Assembly: GCF_900114285.1 (NCBI RefSeq)
Contig: NZ_FOSN01000021.1
Coordinates: forward strand, 1-43,733
Direction: 5' to 3'
DNA from: Methylocapsa palsarum
GTDB taxonomy: Bacteria; Pseudomonadota; Alphaproteobacteria; Rhizobiales; Beijerinckiaceae
DNA length: 43,733 nt
Made by a program: the position numbers and the translations under genes. Positions within the stretch are counted from its first letter, which is position 1; each line of letters starts with the position of its first letter. The notes under the pieces are model-generated. The model searched no databases. It had not been told where the DNA came from and worked only from the letters and a program-made list of their open reading frames with translations. Below, piece by piece: positions 6,586-15,210 of this stretch.

Positions 6586-8520
6586 ACGGCTGCCAAGCCG
6601 CGCGCGGGTCAGAGCGTCGGACGCTTTCCCCCAGATCGCGCCGGGGCTCAGCGTCATCAAGGCCTGCCCGAGCGCAGCGGCCGAACCCGGTTCGGATAGA
6701 TTTTTTAGATCTTCCGCATTAAAAGCGGTGAGCGACCCTGGCGCTTGACGCTTCCCCGTGGCTTCGAGCGCCGTCAGCAAGTCGTGAACATCGGGGGCAA
6801 CCGCCGCGCCGTTCGGGAGAGCCGTCAGACCGGCGTTCAAAGTCTCTCGCTGCAAAGGGTTCCCGGCAATCTGAGCGGCAAATTTAGCGCCGCCCCATTG
6901 GTTGTCGCCGGGGATATTATTCTGGCTGGCTTCAGAAAAGGCCGTCGCTAGATGTTGTCGCGCGAGCGCCGACGCGATAGCTGGGTTCTGCTGGTTCAAA
7001 TGGCCGATCGCCTGCGACGTCTCGTCAGCCGCTCCTTCAAGTGGCGCTGACGGGAACAGCGCCGCGGTCTGCGCGCGAACAGCCGGCGTCTGGCTCATCG
7101 TCCCGAGCGGGCCAGCCTGCAACGGATCGAGGAATTGCTGGCGTCCAGCCCTCTGAAGTTGAAGCGCCGCGTCGTAATCTCCGCTGCCGCCGCGCGCCGG
7201 ATCACGTGCAATGTCTCGTGCGTCTCGGGCACCGCCGCCATACGTCGCGGCCTCTTGCGGCTGAAAGCCTGGGTTTGCGGCGTTAGAGAGCGCCTGCCCC
7301 CGCGCCCGCATGTCCTTCGTCACCGCATCAATGACGCCGATCGAATTGTCTGGCAAATGAGCGTATTGCGGCGCCAAAACCGGATTAGCGCGGAGTCTGT
7401 TCAGCGACGCCTGAAAAGCCGGATTGGTCGCAATTGGCGCAAAATCGTGAGGGTCGATCTGCTGCGTCTCTGCGGCTTGATAATAGGGTCGAGACGCTTG
7501 ATTGATCTGCCCATTGACGCCTTCGATTGCGTTGCCGGCCGCTTCCTGCCCCTGCATCCCGAGGACGGATGGCTGCGTCGTCGCGGGCGCGATCCGATCC
7601 AGCGTATCGTTGACGGCGCCTGCCACTTGGCCAGGCCGAGCGGCCATCGCGGGAGCCATGATCTCCCCACCTTCCCGCGTTCCTTCGACGAGACGCTGAA
7701 CGCGGCCCATCTGCGTCGCCCCGCCGCTCGGCTGCTGGATCGCTTCGGCTGAGGTTAGCCGAATCCCGCGTTGCGCAGCACTCTCCATGATTTGCTGGGC
7801 TGCCTGCATCGTTTGTGGATCGACCCCGCGCGTGGCGTTCGCGAGCATTGACTGTTCGACGCTCGGGCCGGTCGCGAATGACGCTGCACCGCCAGCCAAG
7901 ACAGGAGCGATGGCGCGCGCCGCGCCTTCATAAGGCGTTCCCGCCGTTGCCTGCCCGGCCGCTTCGGAGGCGACGCCAGGAATGACGCCAAATCGTAGCG
8001 GCGATCCTCCAGCTGCGGCCAGAGGTAAGAACTGCCCTACGGCGTCGGCATAGAGGCCCGCTTCGGTTTGCGGCTGATGATAAGGGCCTGTCACGCCTTG
8101 CACTACCCTATCGATCTGAGCCGAATTAGGCATCGCGAAGCTATCTGCCGCGCGCGCGACGCGGCCCAGCAGACTTGGATCGGCGTTTGCGTCAACGGGA
8201 GGCACGGGCTTATTAACATCGGCAAGCAGGTCAGCTGCGGTTTTTCCAGGTGGAAGCTGGCCGGTATGTTCGAGACCGTAAGCAGCTAATCCCTGTGACA
8301 AATTCGATAATAAATCCCGCGCATCGCCGATCAGGCTCGGGATATGGGCGATTCCCTTCCCGAGCCCTGTGAGGCCGCTTTGCGCAATGTCCTTCGCAGC
8401 ATCCCACGCGCCAGGGCCGGCGTCTGCAAATGGATCATGATCGACCTGCGTGATCGTGCCGCCAGCCTGAGCTGGCGCTGCGTCTGCGAAAGGATCGTAG
8501 TCGATAGCGGAAACCGGCAT
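6427..8520 (-). CDS. phage internal virion/DNA-ejection-type protein, about 697 aa
   Basis: I choose the start at 8520 because the upstream stop and this ATG overlap (TAATG). The N-terminus holds two copies of a DYDPFAD/DHDPFAD motif, as in phage proteins tethered by short repeats. A glycine/alanine-rich amphipathic stretch (about 40-220) and a long helical, Gln-rich body follow. Large size, Ala/Gln richness and position next to the muralytic 8520-10268 gene fit ejection proteins of podovirus-like phages of alphaproteobacteria. No enzymatic motif is visible. The assignment rests on composition and neighbourhood. Confidence 0.55.
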   Translation of the reverse strand: MPVSAIDYDPFADAAPAQAGGTITQVDHDPFADAGPGAWDAAKDIAQSGLTGLGKGIAHIPSLIGDARDLLSNLSQGLAAYGLEHTGQLPPGKTAADLLADVNKPVPPVDANADPSLLGRVARAADSFAMPNSAQIDRVVQGVTGPYHQPQTEAGLYADAVGQFLPLAAAGGSPLRFGVIPGVASEAAGQATAGTPYEGAARAIAPVLAGGAASFATGPSVEQSMLANATRGVDPQTMQAAQQIMESAAQRGIRLTSAEAIQQPSGGATQMGRVQRLVEGTREGGEIMAPAMAARPGQVAGAVNDTLDRIAPATTQPSVLGMQGQEAAGNAIEGVNGQINQASRPYYQAAETQQIDPHDFAPIATNPAFQASLNRLRANPVLAPQYAHLPDNSIGVIDAVTKDMRARGQALSNAANPGFQPQEAATYGGGARDARDIARDPARGGSGDYDAALQLQRAGRQQFLDPLQAGPLGTMSQTPAVRAQTAALFPSAPLEGAADETSQAIGHLNQQNPAIASALARQHLATAFSEASQNNIPGDNQWGGAKFAAQIAGNPLQRETLNAGLTALPNGAAVAPDVHDLLTALEATGKRQAPGSLTAFNAEDLKNLSEPGSAAALGQALMTLSPGAIWGKASDALTRARLGSRSSALANALLANPEEAFAAIGAAQRAAPVGRAERDLAAALLAGRTGSISQSRP

Positions 8521-10268
8521 TACGGACTCCACTTCAGGAATTTGCCGGGCCGACTCGGGTCGGGCGCATAGAACCCTCCGTCCTTTGCCTGCTTGAACCC
8601 TGCTGGCGGGGCCGCCCCGGACGCGCCCGGGCCACTCTCCGGCAGCGATAATTGCAATCTAGGCGGCGGCAGGTTCTGGATTTCCGTCATCCGATGCTGG
8701 GCCGGTTTCGTCGTGTCGCCGGCGATCTTCCCGATTTGCGCTTGATATTGACCCATGAGTTCGAGGTTTTTCACCGCGATCTCACGACCCTGCGGCGTCG
8801 TCATGAGACCGCCCAGCGCATTTTTAAATGATCCGGCAAGCGCTGGGTTGGGCGCCAAGGCATCGATTGCTGAATTATAAGCCTGGATGTCGGTCAGGCC
8901 CGGCGTCGCCATTCCATATTCGCCGAGCACCTTCTGGACCGACGGAATGACGCCGTAACCGGCCTTCTTGCCAAGTTCTTCCACCGAGCCAAGCTGACCA
9001 AGTGCGCCTGCAGCTTTAACGCCTTGATCCTTGTAATTCGCGAGCGCATGGACGGACTGCCCTAGTTCTTCGGCTCGCGCCGCATTCTCCTGGTTCTGCT
9101 GGATGATTGAACCAACTGCGGAATGTGGCCCCAAAATCGCAGATCCGACATCGTCCGTGCCCGCAGCCGGAACGCTAGGCGCCGCTCCTCGAACAGTCGG
9201 CACGGCGACGCTGTTGGTCGGGTTTTGACCGGAGCCGCCAAGTACGGTCGGAATTTCGCCGGTCGGGCCGACGTGGCTGAGGACGCCGCCATGGAAGATC
9301 GGCGCGGCAGGAGCCTGATTCTGATAACTCACTGAGGTATTACCAAGAGCATCAGTCATTGCTTTCGGCGCAATCGTATCAAGCAATTGATGCTTAATGC
9401 CGGGATCAATATTAGGGTTGGCGAGCACCGCGCCAATTGCAGCGGCAGAAACCGGAAGGGCGCTTCGCGGGCCGGCCTGGATAGGGGCCTGCGGAGCGCC
9501 TTGGGCGACTTGAGCCGCTGGCGCGGGGGCGCTATCTGGCGTCGGAACTGGCCCGGCGAGCTGCGTGCGGCCCTGCGGGGCGCCGCCGATGCCTTGATTA
9601 TCGGCGATTCCTACCGCGCGGGCGCCATGCCAAGCGCCCCACCCATTTTTCGCGGCGTTGTCGAGCGCGAAATCGGTCTGCGCCTTCCACGTGCTTGGAT
9701 CGCGCGCGTCGAGGCCGGTTTGTTTGGTGAAGTCGTCACCCATGCCGGGCGTCGCGTTGCCGCCAGAAGCGACGCCGCCATAATGGAGCTGAAAGGGTCC
9801 AAAAGATGAATTCTGGTCGCCAGCGTAGGCCGATGCGCCGAGGCCTTCACTGCGGGCGACGCGGACCGCGGTGTCAGGATCGATGCCGCGCTGCTGCGCC
9901 GCTTGCCGAATGTAGGCTTCCTGTTCGGTCGGAGCGATGCTGGACTGCGGCCCTGCGGCGCCCGGTGCCCCGGCGGGGGCCACAGGAGGCGAATATGCCG
10001 CTCCAGCGGCGTCCGTCAGCTGCTTCTGATTCAGGGCGCGGGACGCCTGCTCCTGCTGATCCGCCATGTATTGCGCGTTGCCGCCGACCAATGCGCGCGC
10101 GAGCGAGCCGAACCCCTGCGCCCAGTTGGCGACCGGCGTCGGATGCAGCATTTCCTGCGCATAGGCATAAAGCTGCTGACGCTGCTGAGGCGTGCTGTAC
10201 GCCGGATTGACAAAGTTCGGCGATGCCTGAAGGGCGTTCGCGAGATCATCAAATGAGCCGTCAGTCAT
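8520..10268 (-). CDS. phage ejection protein with lysozyme/transglycosylase-like domain, 582 aa
   Basis: Residues about 115-225 form a small muralytic-type domain: EAYIRQAAQQRGIDPDTAVR, then a candidate catalytic Glu in VARSEGLG, SSFGPFQLHYGG (equivalent to the glycine-rich Q motif of SLT/lysozyme folds), and the closing AKNGWGAWHGA. Flanking parts are Ala/Gln/Pro-rich and helical (ENAARAEELGQSVHALANYK). In podovirus-type particles such a domain opens the peptidoglycan for DNA entry. The start overlaps the end of the tail-fibre gene by 8 bases, and the stop overlaps the next start. Confidence 0.7.
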   Translation of the reverse strand: MTDGSFDDLANALQASPNFVNPAYSTPQQRQQLYAYAQEMLHPTPVANWAQGFGSLARALVGGNAQYMADQQEQASRALNQKQLTDAAGAAYSPPVAPAGAPGAAGPQSSIAPTEQEAYIRQAAQQRGIDPDTAVRVARSEGLGASAYAGDQNSSFGPFQLHYGGVASGGNATPGMGDDFTKQTGLDARDPSTWKAQTDFALDNAAKNGWGAWHGARAVGIADNQGIGGAPQGRTQLAGPVPTPDSAPAPAAQVAQGAPQAPIQAGPRSALPVSAAAIGAVLANPNIDPGIKHQLLDTIAPKAMTDALGNTSVSYQNQAPAAPIFHGGVLSHVGPTGEIPTVLGGSGQNPTNSVAVPTVRGAAPSVPAAGTDDVGSAILGPHSAVGSIIQQNQENAARAEELGQSVHALANYKDQGVKAAGALGQLGSVEELGKKAGYGVIPSVQKVLGEYGMATPGLTDIQAYNSAIDALAPNPALAGSFKNALGGLMTTPQGREIAVKNLELMGQYQAQIGKIAGDTTKPAQHRMTEIQNLPPPRLQLSLPESGPGASGAAPPAGFKQAKDGGFYAPDPSRPGKFLKWSP

Positions 10269-11289
10269 TGGCGCGCCTCGCCGCGTTGTCTGTTGCGCGC
10301 CCGTAATCGACCATCATGAACCCATTGTCAGCGACGCCCACAGCTTCGGGGTGAATTTCGGCGACGTCCTGCGCCATAAGGCCGATATGCATCGTCGGAT
10401 CATCGCGATAGCGGAAGCGATAGATCGGCTGACCGTCAAACAGCGTCCCGACTGGCTCAATGTGCCGTTTCATGCGGCGATCGGAGAATAAGCCCGCGAG
10501 CCCCTTCGCCGCATTTGCGACGCCCCCGCCTTGCGCCCAACCACCGAGCACCGCGCTTGGGATCGAGAACAGCCCGGACATCGTGTTCGCATATTGCTGA
10601 TTTTGGTTCTGGTAATTCTGCTGGGCGACCCCTGTATAATTCGCTGGCTGAACCTGCTCTTGCGGCGTCTGTGTGAACGAAGACGACAAATTCGCTGGAG
10701 CGGAACTCCCAAGCAAGCTACCCAGCGTGCTTAGCTGGTTCTGATAGGTCGAGAGTGATTGATTGTAGGCTTGGTTCTCCGTGTTCGCCATCGCATTTTC
10801 GACAGTTCCGCTCTGGCTCTGCTGGAGCTGACGCTTCGCATTGTCATAGGCCGCCGACCCTTGCGTAATGCCCTGCGCTGCCAGCTGTGAATCCAGATTT
10901 GAATTCTGATTGTTGAACGTCGGCTGCATATAGTCGGTCTGCCACCCCATCATTTTCTTGACGAGGGCGTCATTCGACAAATCCGGCCCGTTCGTGAGCG
11001 AACTGGCCATATTGCCAGCCAGCTGATTGGCGTCGCTGCCAAGCGTGGCTTGCGTCGCCTGCTGCTGGTTTAGCAAACCCTGCTGCGCGGAACTGAGCTG
11101 TTGCGTCGCGGTGTATTTCGGCGTTCCGTCCGGGTTCGTTCCAGTCTGCGAATAGGTCAACGTACCATAAGGCGTTGACTGATTCACCATATTCATTCCG
11201 GCCTGTGACTGCGCGGCCTTGGTATTATATTGTTGTTGCGTATTCGCCGTCTGCGTCGGATCTGGCGATGATGGCTGGTTTAGGCTCAT
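10261..11289 (-). CDS. tail-fibre-type protein with C-terminal S74 chaperone domain, 342 aa
   Basis: The N-terminal 260 residues are Gln/Asn/Ser-rich and repetitive, as in virion fibres. The C-terminal 70 residues match the intramolecular chaperone (peptidase S74) domain: SDRRMKRHIEPVG with the catalytic-type serine before DRR, then YRFRYRDD, HIGLMAQDVAEIHPEAV and VDYGRA. Such domains trimerise fibres and then cut themselves off at the serine. Overlap with its neighbours at both ends (ATGA at 11286-11289) indicates one operon. Confidence 0.75.
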   Translation of the reverse strand: MSLNQPSSPDPTQTANTQQQYNTKAAQSQAGMNMVNQSTPYGTLTYSQTGTNPDGTPKYTATQQLSSAQQGLLNQQQATQATLGSDANQLAGNMASSLTNGPDLSNDALVKKMMGWQTDYMQPTFNNQNSNLDSQLAAQGITQGSAAYDNAKRQLQQSQSGTVENAMANTENQAYNQSLSTYQNQLSTLGSLLGSSAPANLSSSFTQTPQEQVQPANYTGVAQQNYQNQNQQYANTMSGLFSIPSAVLGGWAQGGGVANAAKGLAGLFSDRRMKRHIEPVGTLFDGQPIYRFRYRDDPTMHIGLMAQDVAEIHPEAVGVADNGFMMVDYGRATDNAARRAND

Positions 11290-11519
11290 TTCGCCGCCCT
11301 CTCAGTCGCAAGGTCGCAATCCAACGCCGATGGCGTCACGTCGGAGCATTCCATGACATCGATTTTTGCGAAAACGGCTGAGCGCACGAATTCGGCTGCC
11401 GAAACGCCGCGATCTTCTGCGATCCGCTTAATCTTGGCGCGCAATCCACGTGGCGCGGATACCCGCAGCACGTCTGGAAACTTGGCGCGTCTATTATGAA
11501 GCTCGACATCTGCATGCAT
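11286..11519 (-). CDS. small ribbon-helix-helix-like protein, 77 aa
   Basis: The start at 11519 (MHADVELHNRRAKFPDVLRV) has a GGAGA-type site upstream; a longer frame from 11630 adds 37 poorly supported residues. The middle part, FPDVLRVSAPRGLRAKIKRI followed by SAAEFVRSAVFAKI, has the strand-helix-helix pattern of Arc/MetJ-type DNA-binding proteins. It could be a phage regulator or an antitoxin without partner. It is coupled to the tail-fibre gene. Confidence 0.5.
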   Translation of the reverse strand: MHADVELHNRRAKFPDVLRVSAPRGLRAKIKRIAEDRGVSAAEFVRSAVFAKIDVMECSDVTPSALDCDLATERAAK

Positions 11520-11623
11520 GAGTCCGTCTCCGTCATCTCGACGAAACTCGTGATGCCGAAACAGGCGTCCGTCTACCGAATGAGCATCAAAGGCTGCGGA
11601 GATTTGTAAAAGCTGCGAAGATT

Positions 11624-11923
11624 TCAACATCCCGCGGCGGAAGAAGAGATGCCCGCCCGATCGAAATAGAGGCGAACGTCAGCTCCGGTTCGATCTCCGG
11701 AAAGATAGGCGCTGAGGGCGACATGGTCTCCGTCCAGAAACATCGCCAGCGCAACGCGGCTGACGCGCCAATTGCCGCCCGCCACTCTTCGCCCGATATC
11801 GTGGAGCGAGCACCACGATCGGACCGTGGCCTCCGATCTGTCCGCAATCTCCGCCGCTTGGCTCAGAGTCAGCGCCTCGCGCTTGTCGAAGGGAACGAGG
11901 ACAAAGCATTTTGGATCGTTCAT
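11624..11923 (-). CDS. helix-turn-helix (MerR/excisionase-like) protein, 99 aa
   Basis: The ATG at 11923 overlaps the upstream stop (ATGA 11920-11923). The middle block, ALTLSQAAEIADRSEATVRS then WCSLHDIGRRVAGGNWRVSR, is a winged helix-turn-helix of the excisionase type, with the usual sequence of helix, turn, WC and a wing ending at the DNA-contact arginines. The tail ends GADVRLYFDRAGISSSAAGC. It probably regulates transcription of the phage segment; its exact target is unknown. Confidence 0.6.
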   Translation of the reverse strand: MNDPKCFVLVPFDKREALTLSQAAEIADRSEATVRSWCSLHDIGRRVAGGNWRVSRVALAMFLDGDHVALSAYLSGDRTGADVRLYFDRAGISSSAAGC

Positions 11924-12201
11924 TTGCATCTGCCTGCGAGCGACCCAAGGGCTCCTCTCGCGGCGCGAATGAAGTTCCTCAGCGCTTTCCGTTCTTCGAC
12001 TGCCTCGCATGTGAATCGCCCGCTGCGATAATTTCCGTTGCCGTCACCCTTTGGCGCGCCGCTTCTCGGAGCGCCACCGTGGAGGCGACATCTTTTTTTC
12101 TCCTTCGCCGCCGGTCGCATGCACGGTCTCCCCTGGCGTGTTTTCGCCAAGCAACGCGGGGCCAAGCGCAATGGCGACGGCTCGTTGGTCAATCGCTTCA
12201 T
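11920..12201 (-). CDS. HGG zinc-binding phage/rhizobial protein, 93 aa
   Basis: The start at 12201 follows GGAGGG. The protein has the signature of a small family often seen in rhizobial phages: CLAKTRQGRPCMRP, KKRCRLHGGAPRSGAPKGD, GNYRSGRFT and EERKALRNFIRAAR. Two Cys plus a Cys/His pair could bind one zinc. The first 158 bases overlap the upstream gene in another frame, yet both readings have family-like residues, so I accept both. Its role is unknown; position suggests a packaging or regulatory accessory. Confidence 0.65.
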   Translation of the reverse strand: MKRLTNEPSPLRLAPRCLAKTRQGRPCMRPAAKEKKRCRLHGGAPRSGAPKGDGNGNYRSGRFTCEAVEERKALRNFIRAARGALGSLAGRCK

Positions 12202-12841
12202 GGGGTTGCCCTCCGTTTGCACTCTTGTCCCCTCCCTCTGTGCAAATATTTCCGACAATGGCCTGCCCACCCTGATAAACGTGAACATGCTCGACCCTGA
12301 CCGTTTGCGCCCCGCCGCGACGTAGCCGCGACAGCGCCTCGATCTGAGCCACAAAAGTCCGCTGCAGTTTGGTCGCGAGATTGCCGCGTTCACGCAGCAC
12401 GTCGAGGCTTTGAGCCCTTCTCGTCCGGCCAATGTTGTCCATCGCCAGCGCATGCGTCGCCGCAAGCTGCGAGAGAAGCATCGCTTCGATCTCACTGTCG
12501 GGCTGCTGGCCGTCAATTACCGCGAGCGCGCTGTTGAGATCGCCTTCATCAATGTTTCCATCGGCGCCCGACAGAGCGCCGCAAAGGCGATTGATTTCCC
12601 CAAAGAGAAAGCCGTCGGATGTCGTCCCGAATGCGTCGTAAAGTCTGAAACGAAATCCCAGCTTGTCCGAGTGTGGCGGATCGATCGATACCTCAAATCC
12701 AGTGGCAGACCGCTTCTGGTTATATTTCACCTCTACACGTCTATGGCGCTCCCGACTGCGCTTTCGCGATTTTTGAATGAGGGAGGCTTCCGTGTCAGAC
12801 GGCCCTTCGACGGGTTTTGTGTCCGGGACGGCCTCGGTCAT
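12044..12841 (-). CDS. conserved phage-associated protein (VEHVHV family), 265 aa
   Basis: The start at 12841 (MTEAVPDTKPVEG) is chosen because its ATG overlaps the preceding stop (ATGA). Conserved blocks I recognise from rhizobial mobile elements are AMLLSQLAATHALAMDNIGR, TKLQRTFVAQIEALSRLRRG and QTVRVEHVHVYQGGQAIVG. Function is unknown; such genes lie next to HGG genes and terminase-like genes, so a DNA-packaging accessory role is possible. The C-terminal 50 codons overlap the HGG gene in another frame. Confidence 0.65.
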   Translation of the reverse strand: MTEAVPDTKPVEGPSDTEASLIQKSRKRSRERHRRVEVKYNQKRSATGFEVSIDPPHSDKLGFRFRLYDAFGTTSDGFLFGEINRLCGALSGADGNIDEGDLNSALAVIDGQQPDSEIEAMLLSQLAATHALAMDNIGRTRRAQSLDVLRERGNLATKLQRTFVAQIEALSRLRRGGAQTVRVEHVHVYQGGQAIVGNICTEGGDKSANGGQPHEAIDQRAVAIALGPALLGENTPGETVHATGGEGEKKMSPPRWRSEKRRAKG

Positions 12842-13251
12842 TGGCCGGCCCATGTGTTGCGATAGGCGGCGCCGCTCAATTGGTGGCAAAGGCCGATCGG
12901 CAATTCGGCAGTTTGCGCAAGAAGTGCTCGTGCGCCCGCGTGTTCGTATTCAGATCTCACCTCTTCGCAAATCAGACCGCATTCGATTGCGGCGGTGAAC
13001 AATTCGACCGCAATTGGGTGAGGCGCGATGACGAGCGGCCCCTCGGAGGTCGCTATGTTGGCCAAACGCCTACCCCAGCCCGCCTGAAGCTCGCGCAATA
13101 GGGCGGAACGTAGGGCGATCGGATAATTCAGGACCCCCAGAAGATCGCTTGTCGCATGCCATGGCAATTCCGGCCGTCCATTGGGGTTACGGAAAATTCG
13201 CAAGCGGCGACCATTGACGAATTCGATGAGGAGCGGCTTGCAAATCATCAC
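12838..13251 (-). CDS. phage hypothetical protein, 137 aa
   Basis: The start at 13251 overlaps the preceding stop (ATGA 13248-13251). The N-terminal part (VNGRRLRIFRNPNGRPELPW, then HATSDLLGVL) recalls the Bro-N/antirepressor fold in which a short strand pair precedes W-x-x-x-D-L-x-x-x-L. The rest (ATSEGPLVIAPHPIAVELFT) is conserved-looking and helical. I suggest a BRO-N-related phage protein at low certainty. It is coupled on both sides. Confidence 0.5.
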   Translation of the reverse strand: MMICKPLLIEFVNGRRLRIFRNPNGRPELPWHATSDLLGVLNYPIALRSALLRELQAGWGRRLANIATSEGPLVIAPHPIAVELFTAAIECGLICEEVRSEYEHAGARALLAQTAELPIGLCHQLSGAAYRNTWAGQ

Positions 13252-13541
13252 ATATTTACCTTTGCGGGCGAGGGCGAGGAAATTGAATTCGCCGTTGCGG
13301 CGGGACTCGGAGATAGGGACGGCGGATCGGTGCCCGCGGGCGAACTCGCCTTCGGCGGGAGGGGCAGTAGCAGGAGGCTGCCGGCTTCGGCAAATTCGTC
13401 GAGAGCATCAGCCGCGAACGGAATGCGAGTCGGCTTCCACGATGGATCCGCGCTCAGCGCCTTGGCGACGATTTTGGCGTGATCGAGCGCGGCTTGGACG
13501 CCGGCATTGTAGGCCTCAATTTCATATCGAGTTTTGAACAT
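13248..13541 (-). CDS. small phage hypothetical protein, 97 aa
   Basis: This frame starts at 13541 with MFKTRYEIEAYNAGVQAALD and has a helical N-terminal half, followed by a Pro/Ser-rich disordered tail (LLPLPPKASSPAG). It sits directly downstream of the primase-helicase and is coupled to the next gene by ATGA. No family is recognised. Confidence 0.5.
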   Translation of the reverse strand: MFKTRYEIEAYNAGVQAALDHAKIVAKALSADPSWKPTRIPFAADALDEFAEAGSLLLLPLPPKASSPAGTDPPSLSPSPAATANSISSPSPAKVNM

Positions 13542-13546
13542 CGCCG

Positions 13547-15210
13547 TCAGCCGTAATCTGTCGAGACATAGCGCCCCTTTGCGATGGCGTAGTCGAGGGT
13601 CAACTTACACGGGTATCCCAGCTCTTCGAACCGTGCCTCGCGATGGTAGAGGACCGCTTCCGTCTTGCGGGAGCCTCCGTCGAATATCTCCGGCCGATGC
13701 ACCACGAATCCTTGATCCACCATGTTGTCCCAATGCTTCGAACCCGAAATATCCTCTAGGCTCGGCGGAGAACCTCGGCGGGTTGAGTCCATTTTTGCGG
13801 GATGAGCAAGAATCTGCACATGGCAATTCATGTCGTGCGCGAAGGCGTGGATTGTTTCGGAGGCAGCGGCCAATATAGTCGGTCTCCGACTCGTTGCGTT
13901 CGCGCGCGCCCTCGAGGCGGTTCCATGGGTCGACCTGAATAATCCGGGCGCCGTGCCGCACGACGGCGACCTCCGCCATGTCGAGAAACCACTCGAGCGT
14001 CGGCTTCTGCTCGGGATGCACAACAAAAAGATAGCGATCGTTGATCCAGGCGTCGGCGGCGGCGATTTCCCGTTCGGTCAGATCCTTTTCGAGGCCGCCG
14101 GCGTGAAGGGTGCGGAGCTGGCGGCGCAGATGCGGCTTCGGCCTGGTCTCGAACGATGCGACGCAAATCCCGACGCCGTAAGTTTGGACCACCTTGAACC
14201 AGATTTGCGCCCAAAGCGCGGTTTTGCCGTGGCCAGGATGGCCGGTGACCACGGAGAGCGTGCGCGGCGCCAGCATGACCTTGCTTTCCCATTCCGGGAA
14301 GCCAGGCTTCCACAGGGTGAAGGGCGCGGGCTCGGGAAGCTCGCGCATGCGGTAGAGCCCCGCCACCGGCCACGGGAGAGCGCCGTCTTCGACAAGGCTG
14401 CGCAGCGCCTCCGGTCCGTCGCCGGCGAGGAGATCATTGGCGTCCTTGCAGCCCTCCGGCCAGTCGACGAAGCTGAACCGCGCCGCGCCGAGAAGCCGCG
14501 CCATGTCGGTGCGCAGAGCCAAACCGGGGCCATCGCCATCGCCACACCAAACGAATTGCTTTGCACGACTGAGGCCGGCGCGCATCGCTTCGTCGACGTA
14601 GGCATAGCCCGCCTGATCCTGCGGCGCGTCAGCTGGGCGCTCTTTCGCGCCGTTCGGGACGGAGAGCACAGCGTCGGGCGACACGCCCGCCTCAACCAGC
14701 GCCAGCGCATCGAACTCGCCCTCGACGATATAGACGCGCGGCGGGTTGGCGACAATCACTCGGTCGATATTCCAGAACGAAAGCTTGAACCCCTTGCCGG
14801 CTACGAAGGCCTTGTCCGGTATCGCGCGGGCTTTCCAGCCGTTCGGATAGCGGAAAAATAATCCCTCGCTTCTCCGATCGAGTTCAGGAAAATACGTTGT
14901 ACCGGAGCCGACGCCGAGCCGCGCCAAAGTCGCCGCGCTGATTCGGCGCGCGCCCTTGGCCCAGGCCGCCGCTTTTTCGGAAATCATGATCTCGGCTGTC
15001 AAAGAATTCTCCGCCCTGCCAGCCGCAATGCCAGCAATTCCATCGGCACCCGTCTCGGTCGATTGAAACGGATAGGCACTGCTCGTGCTTTTTCCGCCGA
15101 TTTGGGCTGCATTTGGGGCAGGTCGTTCGATGGTTTCCATTGTCCAGCCGCCTAAGAGAAATTCCATTGTTTCGAATGATTTCCGAGATCGTCTGCATCG
15201 GCGTCACCAT
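13547..15210 (-). pseudogene. T7/Twinkle-like phage primase-helicase, split by two frameshifts
   Basis: Three frames encode consecutive parts of one protein. Frame 1 (from 15210) has the primase zinc ribbon (TTCPKCSP and CRWNCWHCGW). Frame 2 (about 15000 to 13880) has the TOPRIM part (YIVEGEFDALALVEAG, WCGDGDGPG) and the RecA-like helicase core with Walker A GHPGHGKT and a Walker B-like RIIQVDPWN. Frame 3 (to 13547) has the C-terminal helicase motifs (NCHVQILAHPAKMD, GSKHWDNMVDQGFVVHR). Removing one T near 15010 and one A from the AAA near 13856 rejoins them into about 555 aa. It should prime and unwind phage DNA. Sequencing error, decay or programmed frameshifting could explain the breaks; error or decay is likeliest. 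Confidence 0.75.

Noticed and set aside
13830-14861. 343-codon plus-strand frame antisense to the primase-helicase
   Set aside because: The opposite strand holds Walker and TOPRIM motifs; this is a shadow.
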